From NCBI GenBank assembly GCA_015179125.1, contig WHVA01000008.1, positions 1 through 64,000 on the forward strand: 64,000 bases of DNA, given 5' to 3'. The notes beneath the pieces are model-generated. The model was not told the DNA's origin. It did no database searches and was given only the letters and a program-made list of their open reading frames with translations. A program made the translations under genes and the position numbers. This document shows, piece by piece, positions 33,843 through 44,648 of the stretch. The first letter of the stretch is position 1. Every line of letters starts with the position of its first letter. The DNA is from Gautieria morchelliformis (lineage: Eukaryota > Basidiomycota > Agaricomycetes > Gomphales > Gomphaceae).

Positions 33843-34174
33843 TCCGGACGCAAGCTGAGTAAGCTATCACTGGGGTGAACAGATGACCTACCACTCATTG
33901 GCCATGGCCCGTACGTCTACAGGAAGCATCCATAGGGCGGGTCACAGCCAGTCGCTGCGAAGATTATAAGTACGATGTCATGTCCATCAGTGAAAGAAGA
34001 GAAAAACATAAGAGGTCACAGTTCATACGCGATGGTTTGGTAGCGACCGCAGAGGGGCACCCACTGCGAACACACGACGTGGAAGGTGCGTAGAATGATA
34101 AGGATCGAACTGTGGGTTCTGACGAATCCGATAGAGTCAACGCTCGCGCAATCCCGGAGAGGTGTCCTACTTAC

Positions 34175-34326
34175 TGATACTTTGATAAGTCAGTGTCAAA
34201 ATAGACCGCCTCAGCGGCGACAAGGTCGAGCTGCTTGTCGGCGACAACAGCGCACAGCTGCTCGGTTGCCAACTCGAGACCAAGAAAATGGGTGGGTTTA
34301 CCAGCTGGGGGCGTCTTGGAAAGCAT
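34175..34326 (-). pseudogene. FGGY carbohydrate kinase (xylulokinase-like) first exon
   Basis: ATG at 34326 gives MLSKTPPAGK then HFLGLELATEQLCAVVADK and YFDTDLSKY, ending at a good donor (GTAAGT). GLELATEQLxAVV is the ATP-binding start of xylulokinase-type FGGY kinases (usually GLDLSTQQL). The exons expected next are not found; the sequence leads into a PfkB-type fragment instead. The ATG is only 34 bp from a 16-bp minisatellite. Confidence 0.6.
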
Positions 34327-34360
34327 GTTTGAGCTAAGAGAATGTGTAGAGTATGAGAAA

Positions 34361-34857
34361 GAGAAAAGAAAGTGATGAGAAAAGAAAGTGATGAGAAAAG
34401 AAAGTGATGAGAAAAGAAAGTGATGAGAAAAGAAAGTGATGAGAAAAGAAAGTGATGAGAAAAGAAAGTGATGAGAAAAGAAAGTGATGAGAAAAGAAAG
34501 TGATGAGAAAAGAAAGTGATGAGAAAAGAAAGTGATGAGAAAAGAAAGTGATGAGAAAAGAAAGTGATGAGAAAAGAAAGTGATGAGAAAAGAAAGTGAT
34601 GAGAAAAGAAAGTGATGAGAAAAGAAAGTGATGAGAAAAGAAAGTGATGAGAAAAGAAAGTGATGAGAAAAGAAAGTGATGAGAAAAGAAAGTGATGAGA
34701 AAAGAAAGTGATGAGAAAAGAAAGTGATGAGAAAAGAAAGTGATGAGAAAAGAAAGTGATGAGAAAAGAAAGTGATGAGAAAAGAAAGTGATGAGAAAAG
34801 AAAGTGATGAGAAAAGAAAGTGATGAGAAAAGAAAGTGATGAGAAAAGAAAGTGATG
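34361..34857 (+). repeat. 16-bp minisatellite, about 31 copies
   Basis: Near-perfect head-to-tail units of GAGAAAAGAAAGTGAT. The uniformity indicates recent expansion. It sits where the promoter of the FGGY kinase exon would be. Confidence 0.98.
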
Positions 34858-35279
34858 GGTGTCGAGTGGAGAATGCAAAGGCCGGTCAGCACCCCAACGC
34901 CCCGAATAATCAAAAAGGGGACAAAGATGTACCCACCCAAATCTTCCAAGATCGACCTCCCTCATCCACATCACTCCCGAGGCGTCGCGCTAAAGTTGTC
35001 GAGGACGTCTGTCAGAGTCAGAGAATAGTTTAGCGTCGATGGCGGATTCCGCGTGTCTCAGCACCGGTGTGTTGATCCGCCCAAGGCAGCAGATGTATGC
35101 GCTTGCAATGGGGTTGAGGAAGGAAGGCTATTAAAGCGGAGAATCAAAAGACTTGCGGAAAAAAAGCAGTGACGCGTACACAAGCAGCCGTCTGCAGTCG
35201 ACAGAAGCGGCGATTTCGAAGACGGTGTTTGTGGACCCGGAGATTGATCATGATTAGGTAGAAAAGATAATTCATTGGT
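34858..35279. other. Stretch without a recognised gene
   Basis: Only short open frames. Nothing recognised. Confidence 0.35.
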
Positions 35280-35460
35280 CATTGGTACTGTACTGTTTGA
35301 CTTTGCATTTGTCCTGTACTTAAATTTCAGTACTTGTATAGTACTGATTTTTAGTGCTCTGTGAAATTATTTTTTGGGGACTAAATTTCAGTACAAGTCG
35401 GTACTGTAATTTAGCTGTAGTGCAAGCGGAACTGAAATATAGCGCTTATTCTTCCTACAG
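35280..35460. mobile_element. Second MITE-like AT-rich segment
   Basis: Repeated short palindromic pieces (CAGTACTTG, GTACTGATTTTTAG, AAATTTCAGTAC) shared with the element at 31604-31829. Ends not defined. Confidence 0.35.
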
Positions 35461-38260
35461 TGCAGAGTCACAGATTCTTAGCTGATGACATCGATGCGAC
35501 GATTGTTGAGAGATGGGATGAGTAAGGAGCAATGTGTGGAATGTTGAATTGTTGTGCCATAGGTCGCGTACCACACCGACTGTACTACTAACGTCGACAG
35601 GACAATACGACACCAGCCAGGAATAAACCCCAGTGATAATTACCCGTATCCAGTGAGGTGGCACCGGACGGAAGGTGGAGCGGTTGGTATATATAGATGC
35701 GAGCACAGTATAAATCGGTTGGTATCGCGAGTACAATGAGGTACTACTGTACATAGGCCCTCAGTTCCTCCTCAGCCTCACCTGCCCTGGCCGCGGCCCG
35801 CTGGGTAATTTTGGTTCGTGGACCCCCACTCTTATAACCGAACAGTTCAGGCGGATGGAGCCACTGATTCTATTACTTGGAAATTTTCTCTGTGCTCGCG
35901 AAAATGCTTGGGATTGCTCTGAGTCTACTCTTCATCTCTGCTAGTAAGCATAATATTTTGGATCTTGCGCGGAGAACTTATGCGCGTTCAGTCAATGCAT
36001 TTGACATGACATTGCCGGCCACCCTTCCATTGTCGGCCCCTCTTCCCAATGGGACAATGGAGATACAGGTGAACTGTTCAGTCACTATGGAAATTCCACT
36101 GAAAATAGGAGCCAACACTGGCGAAGTGTCCGCCGGAGGCTGGTGGTATAATACAGCATGAGCAATCATGTTTCCGAGTCCGTGGCTGCTGCTCAAACAA
36201 TGGAATCCTGGGTATTGCGATTGTGGGCTTGTGCGGGGTTCCTGAATCTGACACCGGCGAGTGGCAGGCATTGACACAGTATGAAATAAACTGTAACCTT
36301 GTCAGTTGGCTTTACCACTGCAGAAGCATCTGACATTTTGCTGTACTAGTCCAAGTAGCCTTGTGCCATTTTGATGGACAAAGTGCTGACAACGTGAAAC
36401 TCCTGCTCACACCGAATGCCTCGGCTATCCTGGACAGCCTGAATCGACAAGATGAAGGTATGTGAAACTCATTGATTCCACTTACTGCCCTCTTCGCCTG
36501 CTTAGTTCGGATCTTTTGCAGAGCTGAGGCAACAGCAGGCCATATACCGTGCGCTGCAGATAATCGGCGGTCACATTGGACTTCCCATCCTCCTCCTTTT
36601 CTCTATCTTTTCAAAAACGGCGCAACGGGATCTAACATTTCTTAACTTTTGCTTCACGTGGATATTTTCCAGCATAACCTACTCTGTCGGGTGAGTCAAA
36701 TCCTTGTCATATTTCGGGTCACATCACTTCACTACGGGATACGGCAGACTATACCGGTTGGGACCAGCAAGTCTACTTACTGGACCCACACTTCCATTCA
36801 TCCACTCCGACCAGGAGTGCTTGAATCAGGCAGCACTTGTCTCCGGAGCTCAGGCAATGACAGATACAGCCATGTGTGCATTGATTGTTCAGGTAGCTGT
36901 GTTCTTCTATCGTCATGAGGAGTATACATTTCAGACATACATAGCTTTGGTTTGATTTCAGAGCTGCTATTCATGGGCCTCGTAGTCCCAGACAAATTCG
37001 ATGGACAAGAGCTACGGTAGATCTCATTTGTCATCAGCTGTCACCAGTATTTATGAGCCCTTTCTTCACTACAACAGCTTCTAGCAGCGCCTTACGTAGC
37101 TCTACTGGCCTTCTCGTTGCCGGCTCTCGGTGTCAGACCTCATTGCTTCTATGGCTAAGCCCCGTCTTATCTTGAATCTACTTTCAGGTTCGAGCTTCAA
37201 GATTAATTGCCTCTCAGACGAGTTTTTGTTGTATGTTACTTGATACGCCCACCTTGTGAGCACGTTCCATGCCTTCATCTAGCCTTTGCAAACCGACCAC
37301 GACCTCCACAGCCTTATCTCTCAGTGGTGCATATTGCTCTCCATCTTGATTGTCACTCTTATATTCGATGGTATGTTGACCCTCACTGTGTTGCTTCCCT
37401 AACCTATTTTAAAGGATGCATAATCCACATTCTGTACCGTCGTTGGCGATTTTTTCAACAGACTGGAGGGAAGGCACTTGGAGTACCACTCTCTGTTGTC
37501 TTTCGTGTCGTCATCTTCTGCGTGTATCGCATTGTGTTCTCTGTGTATGTTCCCTTTCCGCATATGCTGTCTCTGTGTCCTGTGTCTGATCATTTGCACG
37601 GATATCCGCTCGGCTACATACGGACTTGCCACCGTGAAAGGGCTTATGTGGCAACCATGCTTAGACGGCAGAGATTCTATGTCCTTACTGGTGGCACTAA
37701 TGAAATCGGCATTGCTATCTCTGAGGAGGGCATCTTTGACCCCCCAAGTGCGTTGTGGCCCCCATCGCGCTATAGCGACCGTTCTAGTACTCACGAACTC
37801 AAAATGTCATAGCCTCTTTCATCCTTGTGTGGGCCGACATGCTGCAAGCCGGAAGTACGTTTTGGCCGTCATCATGCTATAGTGACCGTACTCGTACTCA
37901 CGAGCTCCAACTGTCACAGCCCCTCTCGTCGCCGTCCTTATATTCGGCACGAGCAAGGTGAGCACTATTGTTGTAGTAATTCCGTAGCTGGAGCTGCTAT
38001 CTCAGCCATTTCTTAACGCCTTGATGTTTTGGAGATGGTTCAACCCCATTCTCGCTACTTCGATGTGCCGTCGCAGAAGGTCTCCAGTCACACCAAGGAA
38101 ATCCAATGCGTACGGAGAGGTTGTCGATCATGAGAGTGTGGTCTCCGGTGATAGCGTATTGGATATTAGGCAAGAAATGAAGAGTACCGATGAGTGTTTA
38201 CCCCTGTAGTTTTTCTTTTCAATTTGCTTTGACAATTTGTTACGGTCACGACATATGCTA
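35461..38260 (+). pseudogene. Multi-pass membrane protein family, copy B
   Basis: The most complete of three copies. The start is probably at 35904 (MLGIALSLLFISA, signal-like). Further exons are visible by comparison with copies A and C: GGHIGLPILL and FSIFSK near 36570, LYRLGPAS and ECLNQAALVSGAQAMTDTAM near 36755-36890, PYVALLAFSLPAL near 37090, ILLSILIVTLIFDG near 37335, and YRRWRFFQQTGGKALGVP with VVFRVVIFCVYRI near 37435-37530. Conserved introns separate them. Substitutions between B and C in the last membrane segment are conservative, which supports that frame. Function unknown. A roughly 105-bp tandem duplication ends the unit (37745-37930). 35461-35806 is the shared upstream segment. 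I saw no continuous spliced frame, so pseudogene is provisional. Confidence 0.55.
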
Positions 38261-38419
38261 TCAGCTTAGTCTCATGTTGTTTTCTGTGTTTCTTCCTTAT
38301 ATATCTGTGTCGTCGCACATATCTGGACTTCAGTGGCAACTTTCGGGTTGCACTGTCATGGGGGAGGGGGAGTGGGAGTTGTGCATGGGTGTCAATTGGA
38401 GTCAATTGCGAGACATGCG

Positions 38420-38690
38420 TGGCGGAGGAAAGGGGATATAAGAGAACAGAGGAGAAAGGAGAGGGGATGGAGGAGGGGAGAGGAATAGGCCGCAGAGGGA
38501 GAAGAGGGGTACAAGAGAAGGGCAGGAAAGATGAAAGGGAAAGCGGTGACGAGGAAAGGCGGGGAATAAAAGGACAGGAAGAGCAGAGTGCAAGAAAGAA
38601 GGTAAGAAGCCAGGAAAGAGGGCATATGAAGGGAGAAGATGAAAGAGAACGATCGAGGGGGATGAAAGAATTTTTAAAATAAGTCAACAA
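38420..38690 (+). repeat. Polypurine (G/A-rich) tract
   Basis: About 270 bases of almost pure purine on the plus strand. Apparent frames here are low-complexity. Confidence 0.9.
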
Positions 38691-40245
38691 ACGCGCAACG
38701 CAACACCAGACTCGACTACCCACCTTGTGCAAGACTCAACATACGCAATGTAAGCAGGTCTGTAATCCACAGGGTGTAGGGAAGAGCGTGGTCGACGTAG
38801 CGGCAGTGGAGGAGGGAGCGGGAGCGAGGCCAAAACACATGTGCGAGCTCATAGGAGGAGACGTCGACGAGGAGGGAAGGATATATTGGCTTAGGGGAGT
38901 TGGAGAGCATGGCTTGTGGGAGCTGGAGAGCATGGCTTGAGGGAGCAAGGGTCACTCAGGAGGACGGCGGTTCGAAAAAGGAGGGACATCCGTAGTGGAA
39001 TTGGTCGTATCCGTCTGGGGGTGCGGGTGGGAGAGAACGACAATGTAAGGTTAGTAAACGGAGACGAAGCAAGACCGATGCGCCCTCCGCGTACATACGC
39101 ACTGGACGTCCGACAGGAGGGGGGCGGGGTAAGGTACCATGATGGCTGCGCGGAGGAAGGTTTCACATAATTTCGGCGGGGATATATCAGGGTAGGTGTC
39201 GGGGGTGGGTGCGGATGAGGACGGGACGGGCCGGTGGGGACACGGACGGGACCTCAGAGGATTGCGCTATCTGCGTTGGTTGGACTGCGCGTCTGGCGAG
39301 GACGGGCGGGAAGCGATCCGGGTCTACCGCGTGTGCGAACTCTGGTTCGGAATGTGTGGCGGATGACGGCGATGGTGACGTGAGTGGCGTGCCTTCAACC
39401 GCGCCTGGCACGTCCCTGGACTTTTAAGTACCAGCTTGCGATGCTTGGCAGTTGTGCCAAGACCCCGCCCTCGCTCCGCACGCTCTCTGGACTCGCGGGG
39501 CTGCCCGTACTCGAGGGGATGCCAACGCTGCTCACTGGCACGAGCCACGCCGACGACGCCGACTCTCTGTCGGATACGTGAGTAGGGTGCGTGTGAGCGA
39601 TGTTGCGTTACTCTCCGCCGTATGGCAGCTGTGAGTTGAAAGGCCTGAAGCGAGGGTGGAGGGCAGGGACGGACGGCTCACCCGCAGGTAGCGCACGTCC
39701 TGGCTCGCGCCGTATGCCACGACATGCGCGGTACCCAGGAGCGATGCATGCGGACCCTGATGGCACGCAGAGTCCGAGTCAGCAACGCGGCGACACCAAC
39801 GCCCTCCCAAGGTGGCACCTTGGTGGCGTGGGGGCCCTGGGCGGGTCGAGAGGCAGCTAGCGAGTGCGGCAGCCTATCCCACAGAAATAAACATTGGTTT
39901 TTCTCACTGCGGTCATGGGCTCTTCATCCTCTGCTGCGCTGTCTGACTTACAGTAAAAGTAGAACAAAATATTGGGATTCGTTGACACCATATGGAATCC
40001 AGTTACCTATATCTCGTGCATGGGAACGGAAAGTGAGCCTAACAAAAGCGGGCTTTGACCGACTGGGTTCCCTTTGACTATAAGATTACTCATTGGGGAG
40101 GCCAAGAACAACGTATGGCATTTGCGGAACTGACGCCACTACATGGTGTGGGACGGTAGGTCGCGCTCGGACCCCGACGATCGAAGGTGACAGACGCTAC
40201 TTCTAATTGGAGACACTACACTTGATATTTAACTTAACAATATCC
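38691..40245. other. 1.5 kb without a recognised gene
   Basis: GC-rich stretch with overlapping short frames on both strands; none matches a family I know. GGAGAGCATGGCTTG is repeated at about 38904 and 38926. Confidence 0.4.
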
Positions 40246-41130
40246 TCAATGAATTTTGCTGATCGAGTCTATCCTGGCATCCTGTATCAACTTTCTCAAC
40301 CTCTGGATGACCGGCATTCCAAACAGGAAGGTGGCTATCACATATTTGGCCTGCGCCGCTATGTAAGACAGGAGAAGAAAACCCGAGGGTCACTTGTATA
40401 CTCACCCCAACAACCAGTCTGAGAGAATGACGGATACACAGCCTAAGGGTAAAGGCAGCTTCGAGTAAGTGAATTGTTCCGCAAAGGATCCAAAGATACT
40501 GAATAGTCTTGGGTCCTATAGCCGAGCGAATCCGGGGACCAATGTTAAGGGAGGGAGATGGACTAGGTACTGAGAATGTGACGTAAACGAAGGCGGATAA
40601 TAGGGCCATGGTGACCAGTACACCGCGGGGTAGCTCAAAGGTTGTAATCTGGGGACGTGGAGTCTACATCACGATAGCATCCCTGAGCATTTGCTATATC
40701 ACCGTGCGAGAACTCGGTGCTCACCATTCCCAACGCCTCCTCCGCATCTAGTTTCATTGACAATAACCGTGGCTTCACTTCATCATAGCCGGTGAGTGGT
40801 GGTTCAAATGGGACGGTCAGCTGCTTCTTCGCGTCCGTCCCCTTCATGACATAAGATAAAGCCATTCCCTGTAGAGGGCAGTGCCGCAGTCGGTTATGAT
40901 CATTTTCTCGGTGATGTTCAGGACAACTAACCTTGGTGTCGATGGATACCATACTGGCGGACGCTACGCGCGCCGTGACATTGCCAAAGTGTTGAACATA
41001 GGCAACTAACCATGGCCGCCGAGATTAATACAACGCATGAGAAGGTGGGAGAGCACTTGCCTAGTGTGTCTGGATGGTTGCTCATGTACGTGCAGAGAAA
41101 TCCAGAACGGGAGGCGACAGGGTCCGTCAT
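40246..41130 (-). CDS. DUF2470 domain membrane protein
   Basis: Five exons on the minus strand, open throughout after splicing. The N-terminus (MTDPVASRSGFLCTYMSNHP) and VAYVQHFGNVTARVASASM, then MALSYVMKGTDAKKQLTVPF and GYDEVKPRLLSMKLDAEEAL form the DUF2470 domain, a fold related to the heme-oxygenase-like/FMN-binding split-barrel partner domain. The C-terminal half has three or four membrane segments (VLVTMALLSAFVYVTFS, TIQYLWILCGTIHLLEAAF, VIATFLFGMPVIQ) and ends ARIDSISKIH. This arrangement is a known fungal family of unknown function. The first intron (from 41060) starts GC (GCAAGT) and needs a GC-AG splice to keep frame. The stop is at 40246-40248. Confidence 0.85.
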
Positions 41131-41684
41131 GGCAGCTCAAGAAGAATCGTCCGCATTTCGAAGTTCGTCATCGCTACCGAAATTTGGTCCCTGTCACAAG
41201 TCACAGAGCTTTTTTTTTCTCCATTTGGGTGCGCAGCCACGAACCACTGATGTATACATCGTACGATCACATCCTACCGCTTCATTCATCGAAAACAATT
41301 GGTTCACTCAACAGCTGTGTCCACGTCGCCATCAAGTTTGACGAGATGATGTTTACCGGTATTACTATACGCAAGGGCCAGAATGACACTGACCAGCCGA
41401 AGGTCATATCCCGCTGCGCTGGAAGCTGCGGGATACTGCCTATTTTCTTTGGCAGAGCTACTAATTGTAGGTCTGCCCTGCATGCTGGCAGTGGTACATA
41501 CACTCGTAAGCCAGATGCAAGGTGGAAATGTTGGTACAGGTGGGCCGTACTTAGTTTCGTCTTAGAACAAGCCAGGACATATCTGTTTCCACCGAAAGAC
41601 TCTACTTATACTTAAGGCATTAATATCCGCTTAACTGGACAGTGTGACCGTCACAGCGGCTGCATCGCTCTCTCTTCTACCACC
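41131..41684. other. Spacer upstream of two divergent genes
   Basis: Between the start of the DUF2470 gene (minus) and the F-box-like gene (plus). A plus-strand frame covers about 41200-41615, but I recognise nothing in it. Confidence 0.4.
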
Positions 41685-44045
41685 ATGACACACAGGATTG
41701 CGGACGAACTGCTCCAAATGATTCTCGCGCCTTCGCTCCATGTCTTTGATGAAAAATTCAGCTCTGCGTCGAACACTGCATTCGGGTCCAACGTTAACTT
41801 TCCCGCTTCTTCGATACTTCTGGTTTGCAAGAGGTGGCTCAGAATCGCTACACCACTTCTCTACGAGGTCGTAGTTCTTCGATCAACCGCTCAAGCACAG
41901 GCTCTTGCTGAGGCCTTCTCTCTTCACCGTGCATTCCCGCTTTACGTAAAAAAAATTCGACTCGAGGGCGCATATAGCTGTCTTTGGGATGTGTTCAAGG
42001 GCTGTTCCAATTTGCACACTCTTTGTTTCACTCTGGACATCTACGCTGTCGTCGCCGTTACTGGACTGTGTCGCGCTCTACGGGCGATCAATCCCACCCG
42101 CGTCATATTACTCGACCAGTGTGAGACGAAGAACGCCAAGAACGAACTGGTTTTCTCTAAACTAATCGAATCCATACCTCATTGGACCAACCTCGTGTGT
42201 CTATTGTCTCTATCATCCCTCTATTATGACATTAGCTTTGCACTCTAGGCCGAGTTTCACTTCCCATACGCACGGACCGAATCATGCTTTCGAGGTAGTA
42301 AACCAGAGAGGCTAGCTATCGCTCTTTCCGAATCGGAGTCACTCAGGACTATATCTGCGGAGCTTCCTCTCAGTTGGGACGAAACATGGTCAACAATGGC
42401 GACAAATCCCAATATTATCTTCAAGTTCAGAGAGACACAGCCGGGGTCTGATCTGAAACGTTACATTCCTGTCATCAAAGCCATCTATAACAACCCGGAA
42501 ATAGCAGTAAAAACGGATAAAACGCTCCTGGCGACAGTTCTGTGAGAGTCTATATATGCGCTGCGTTCTTCCTCGCTCACGGTGTCGCAATTAGATTAAT
42601 GATGCAAGAAAACAGAGAGAAGGCATCGGCCCAAGTATACCCCAAACCATCGTTTACTCCGCTCACCCATGTACCTTCTAGTACTGCAGAATCGCTTTGG
42701 ACGATGATCTTCGCGTTTGCGACTTCCCCGGGCCATCCGGACGTCTTAAACCTCCGTGAATTGACTTCAAACCGAAACGCTCTTTGTTCTCTCAATTTTA
42801 CTCGCAAAAGCTTGACGCTGGTGTCGAAACAATTTTACGTGGGTCGTGATTTGCCTTGCCCAATACTTTCTTTCCCGTTCGTGGGCTTAGCTTTCGAGGC
42901 AGAGATTTTCGCAACAATTTCTTTTCAAAATACCGCTCCTCGTCAAGGAAAGGTCATTAACCCGACTCATGTTACGATGCAGTCAAGACCCAACTATCTT
43001 GCACCAAGTTCGGGTTTTCTCACTCTATATGCTTGGCAGCAGATCTCCCAGCGACGTCAACTTTGAGCTCACCGCACTGATTCCACACTTAATCGGACTG
43101 GAGCATTTTGTAGGAGGTCTATCGCCGTCGATCTCAAGCGCTGTCTTCACGCTACTCGCTGAAACTGCTGGGCCAACTCTCATCACAATTCGTCATCTAA
43201 GCATCGCCGTTGATGAGGCATTTCCGCACACCGTCTTTGCTCACTTTCGGCGGCTGTCCCTAATAGAGTTTGCGCGGTCTCCTCAAGTCATGACGGTGGA
43301 CACTTCCACGCTCCCCAGGAACCTTTTGCCGTGTGTTGTTTTCTTATCCACTGACTAGTGTCGACTGAATGTGTCGTCGGGTAGATTTTTCCCGCACCTT
43401 GTTGCAGCAATTTTTCCACGGGATTCATTTATGCCAAGAAATTTGCGGATTTGCGGTCGACGACTGTTAAGCCTCGAAATAACAGGCGGTTCTACGAAAT
43501 ACACCGGCATCCTAGAGAGGTGTCCACGGCTGAGGCTGTTAAAGTGGGCAGGACGCTGGGTGACTGATCTGACCGTGACTGCGCGCTTTAGAGCTCGCGG
43601 CTGACCTTATACAGGGTGGTCTCTCGGGGCTGCTAAGTGATTCAACCGGTCACTCGCGGCTTACGAAGATCTGCCTCAGAGTCCCAAATTTGTACATGAC
43701 GTGCGTTCTTTGTTCCATTCGTGTTATGGCGATTGATGTTCCCCCAGGCACAAAGATACTATGTTTGGCTTGAAAGGGTTCTTCTCCGCCCTATTGAAAG
43801 CTCTTGCGAACCGTCGATTTCCATCGTTGCGTGAGATCAATATCGCAGGATACAAGTGGCCCATTGAAGAGTAAGAGCTCCATACATTTCTAACGGGTGG
43901 TACGCTGATAGCATCCCGTAGGCGCGACATAGAGAAGGACGTTATTGTGAAGGATGCAATCAAGATCAAAACGACGTTTTCCAGCGTGAATATTACTGAT
44001 GAGGACGGCCATCCATGGAGGATCAGGGCAGAAAGGCGTCGGTGA
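41685..44045 (+). pseudogene. F-box-like protein, disrupted
   Basis: The N-terminus (MTHRIADELLQMILAPSLHV, SILLVCKRWLRIATPLLYEV) is an F-box-like domain of a large mushroom family with a second similar motif in the middle (ESLWTMIFAFATSP, LTLVSKQFY) and leucine-rich repeats. The end is recognisable: RRFPSLREINIAGYKWPIEE, a GT-AG intron, and GHPWRIRAERRR with stop at 44043-44045. The frame is broken by an in-frame TAG at 42246, a TGA at 42543, a shift around 42860-42960, and further stops near 43360 and 43600. F-box proteins link substrates to SCF ubiquitin ligases; this copy is unlikely to work. Confidence 0.75.
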
Positions 44046-44648
44046 TGTAGAAATTAATAGCTGTTGAAGGAAGGGCTCCGCGATGATACTCACAAGATTC
44101 AGGGCAGTGTCTGCATATGTAGGCACGAAGTAAGTAGTCGGTACATGCTACAGTAATAAAATAACAAACTATCGAAGCCCTACTCATGTTCGTTAAAGCT
44201 AGCAGGTCCGAGATGCCACGATATGGAATGAAAACCTTTGTTCAAAGTACGGCCCATATATGCATGCCATCGCCTGGCCAGCGACACAGTATCTACAGGT
44301 TATCGATGCAATCCCAATGTCGGTAAACGTCGTACAGCCATGCCATGAATCTTGCTACAATTCGGCGGTAAAACCGCGGCCGAGCAAGTGACCGGATTAC
44401 TTAGATCCTATTGCCCGTGTACATGTATGTCTGTATGATATTTGCACAAATAATCTGTCTCTGCTATTCTCTAGCAATATTACAGTAATTACAGTAATGG
44501 ACGCTGGCTTGCTAGCGCAGAGATGTGCACTTTTCACTAAACGGGGATCTTCATCCGGCTCGGATATTGTAGTTGCCGCTGCGGGGGCGCTTGCCCCACG
44601 TGTCGGCTATCATATATTCGAGCAGCCTTCTGCTCAGTTCACACCATC
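44046..44648. promoter_or_regulatory. Intergenic and promoter of the carrier-like gene
   Basis: No gene. The last 120 bases include a GC-rich palindromic piece (GGGGGCGCTTGCCCC) and TATCATATATTC about 35 bp before the ATG at 44649. Confidence 0.4.

Noticed and set aside
34090..34165. tRNA-like piece on the minus strand (a GTTCGATCC box)
   Set aside because: The anticodon arm would have a 12-nt loop and the T and acceptor stems do not pair; it lies in the intron side of the FGGY exon.
34167..34974. Two 260-codon minus-strand frames full of FSSLSFLITF-like repeats
   Set aside because: Produced by the 16-bp minisatellite. Only the last 51 codons, after the array, resemble a real protein (FGGY kinase).
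38166..38732. 188-codon minus-strand Ser/Pro/Leu-rich frame
   Set aside because: Translation of the polypurine tract's complement; low complexity.
39187..39860. Overlapping frames in GC-rich DNA
   Set aside because: Frames exist on both strands with no domain, no codon preference I can see and no splice pattern joining them.
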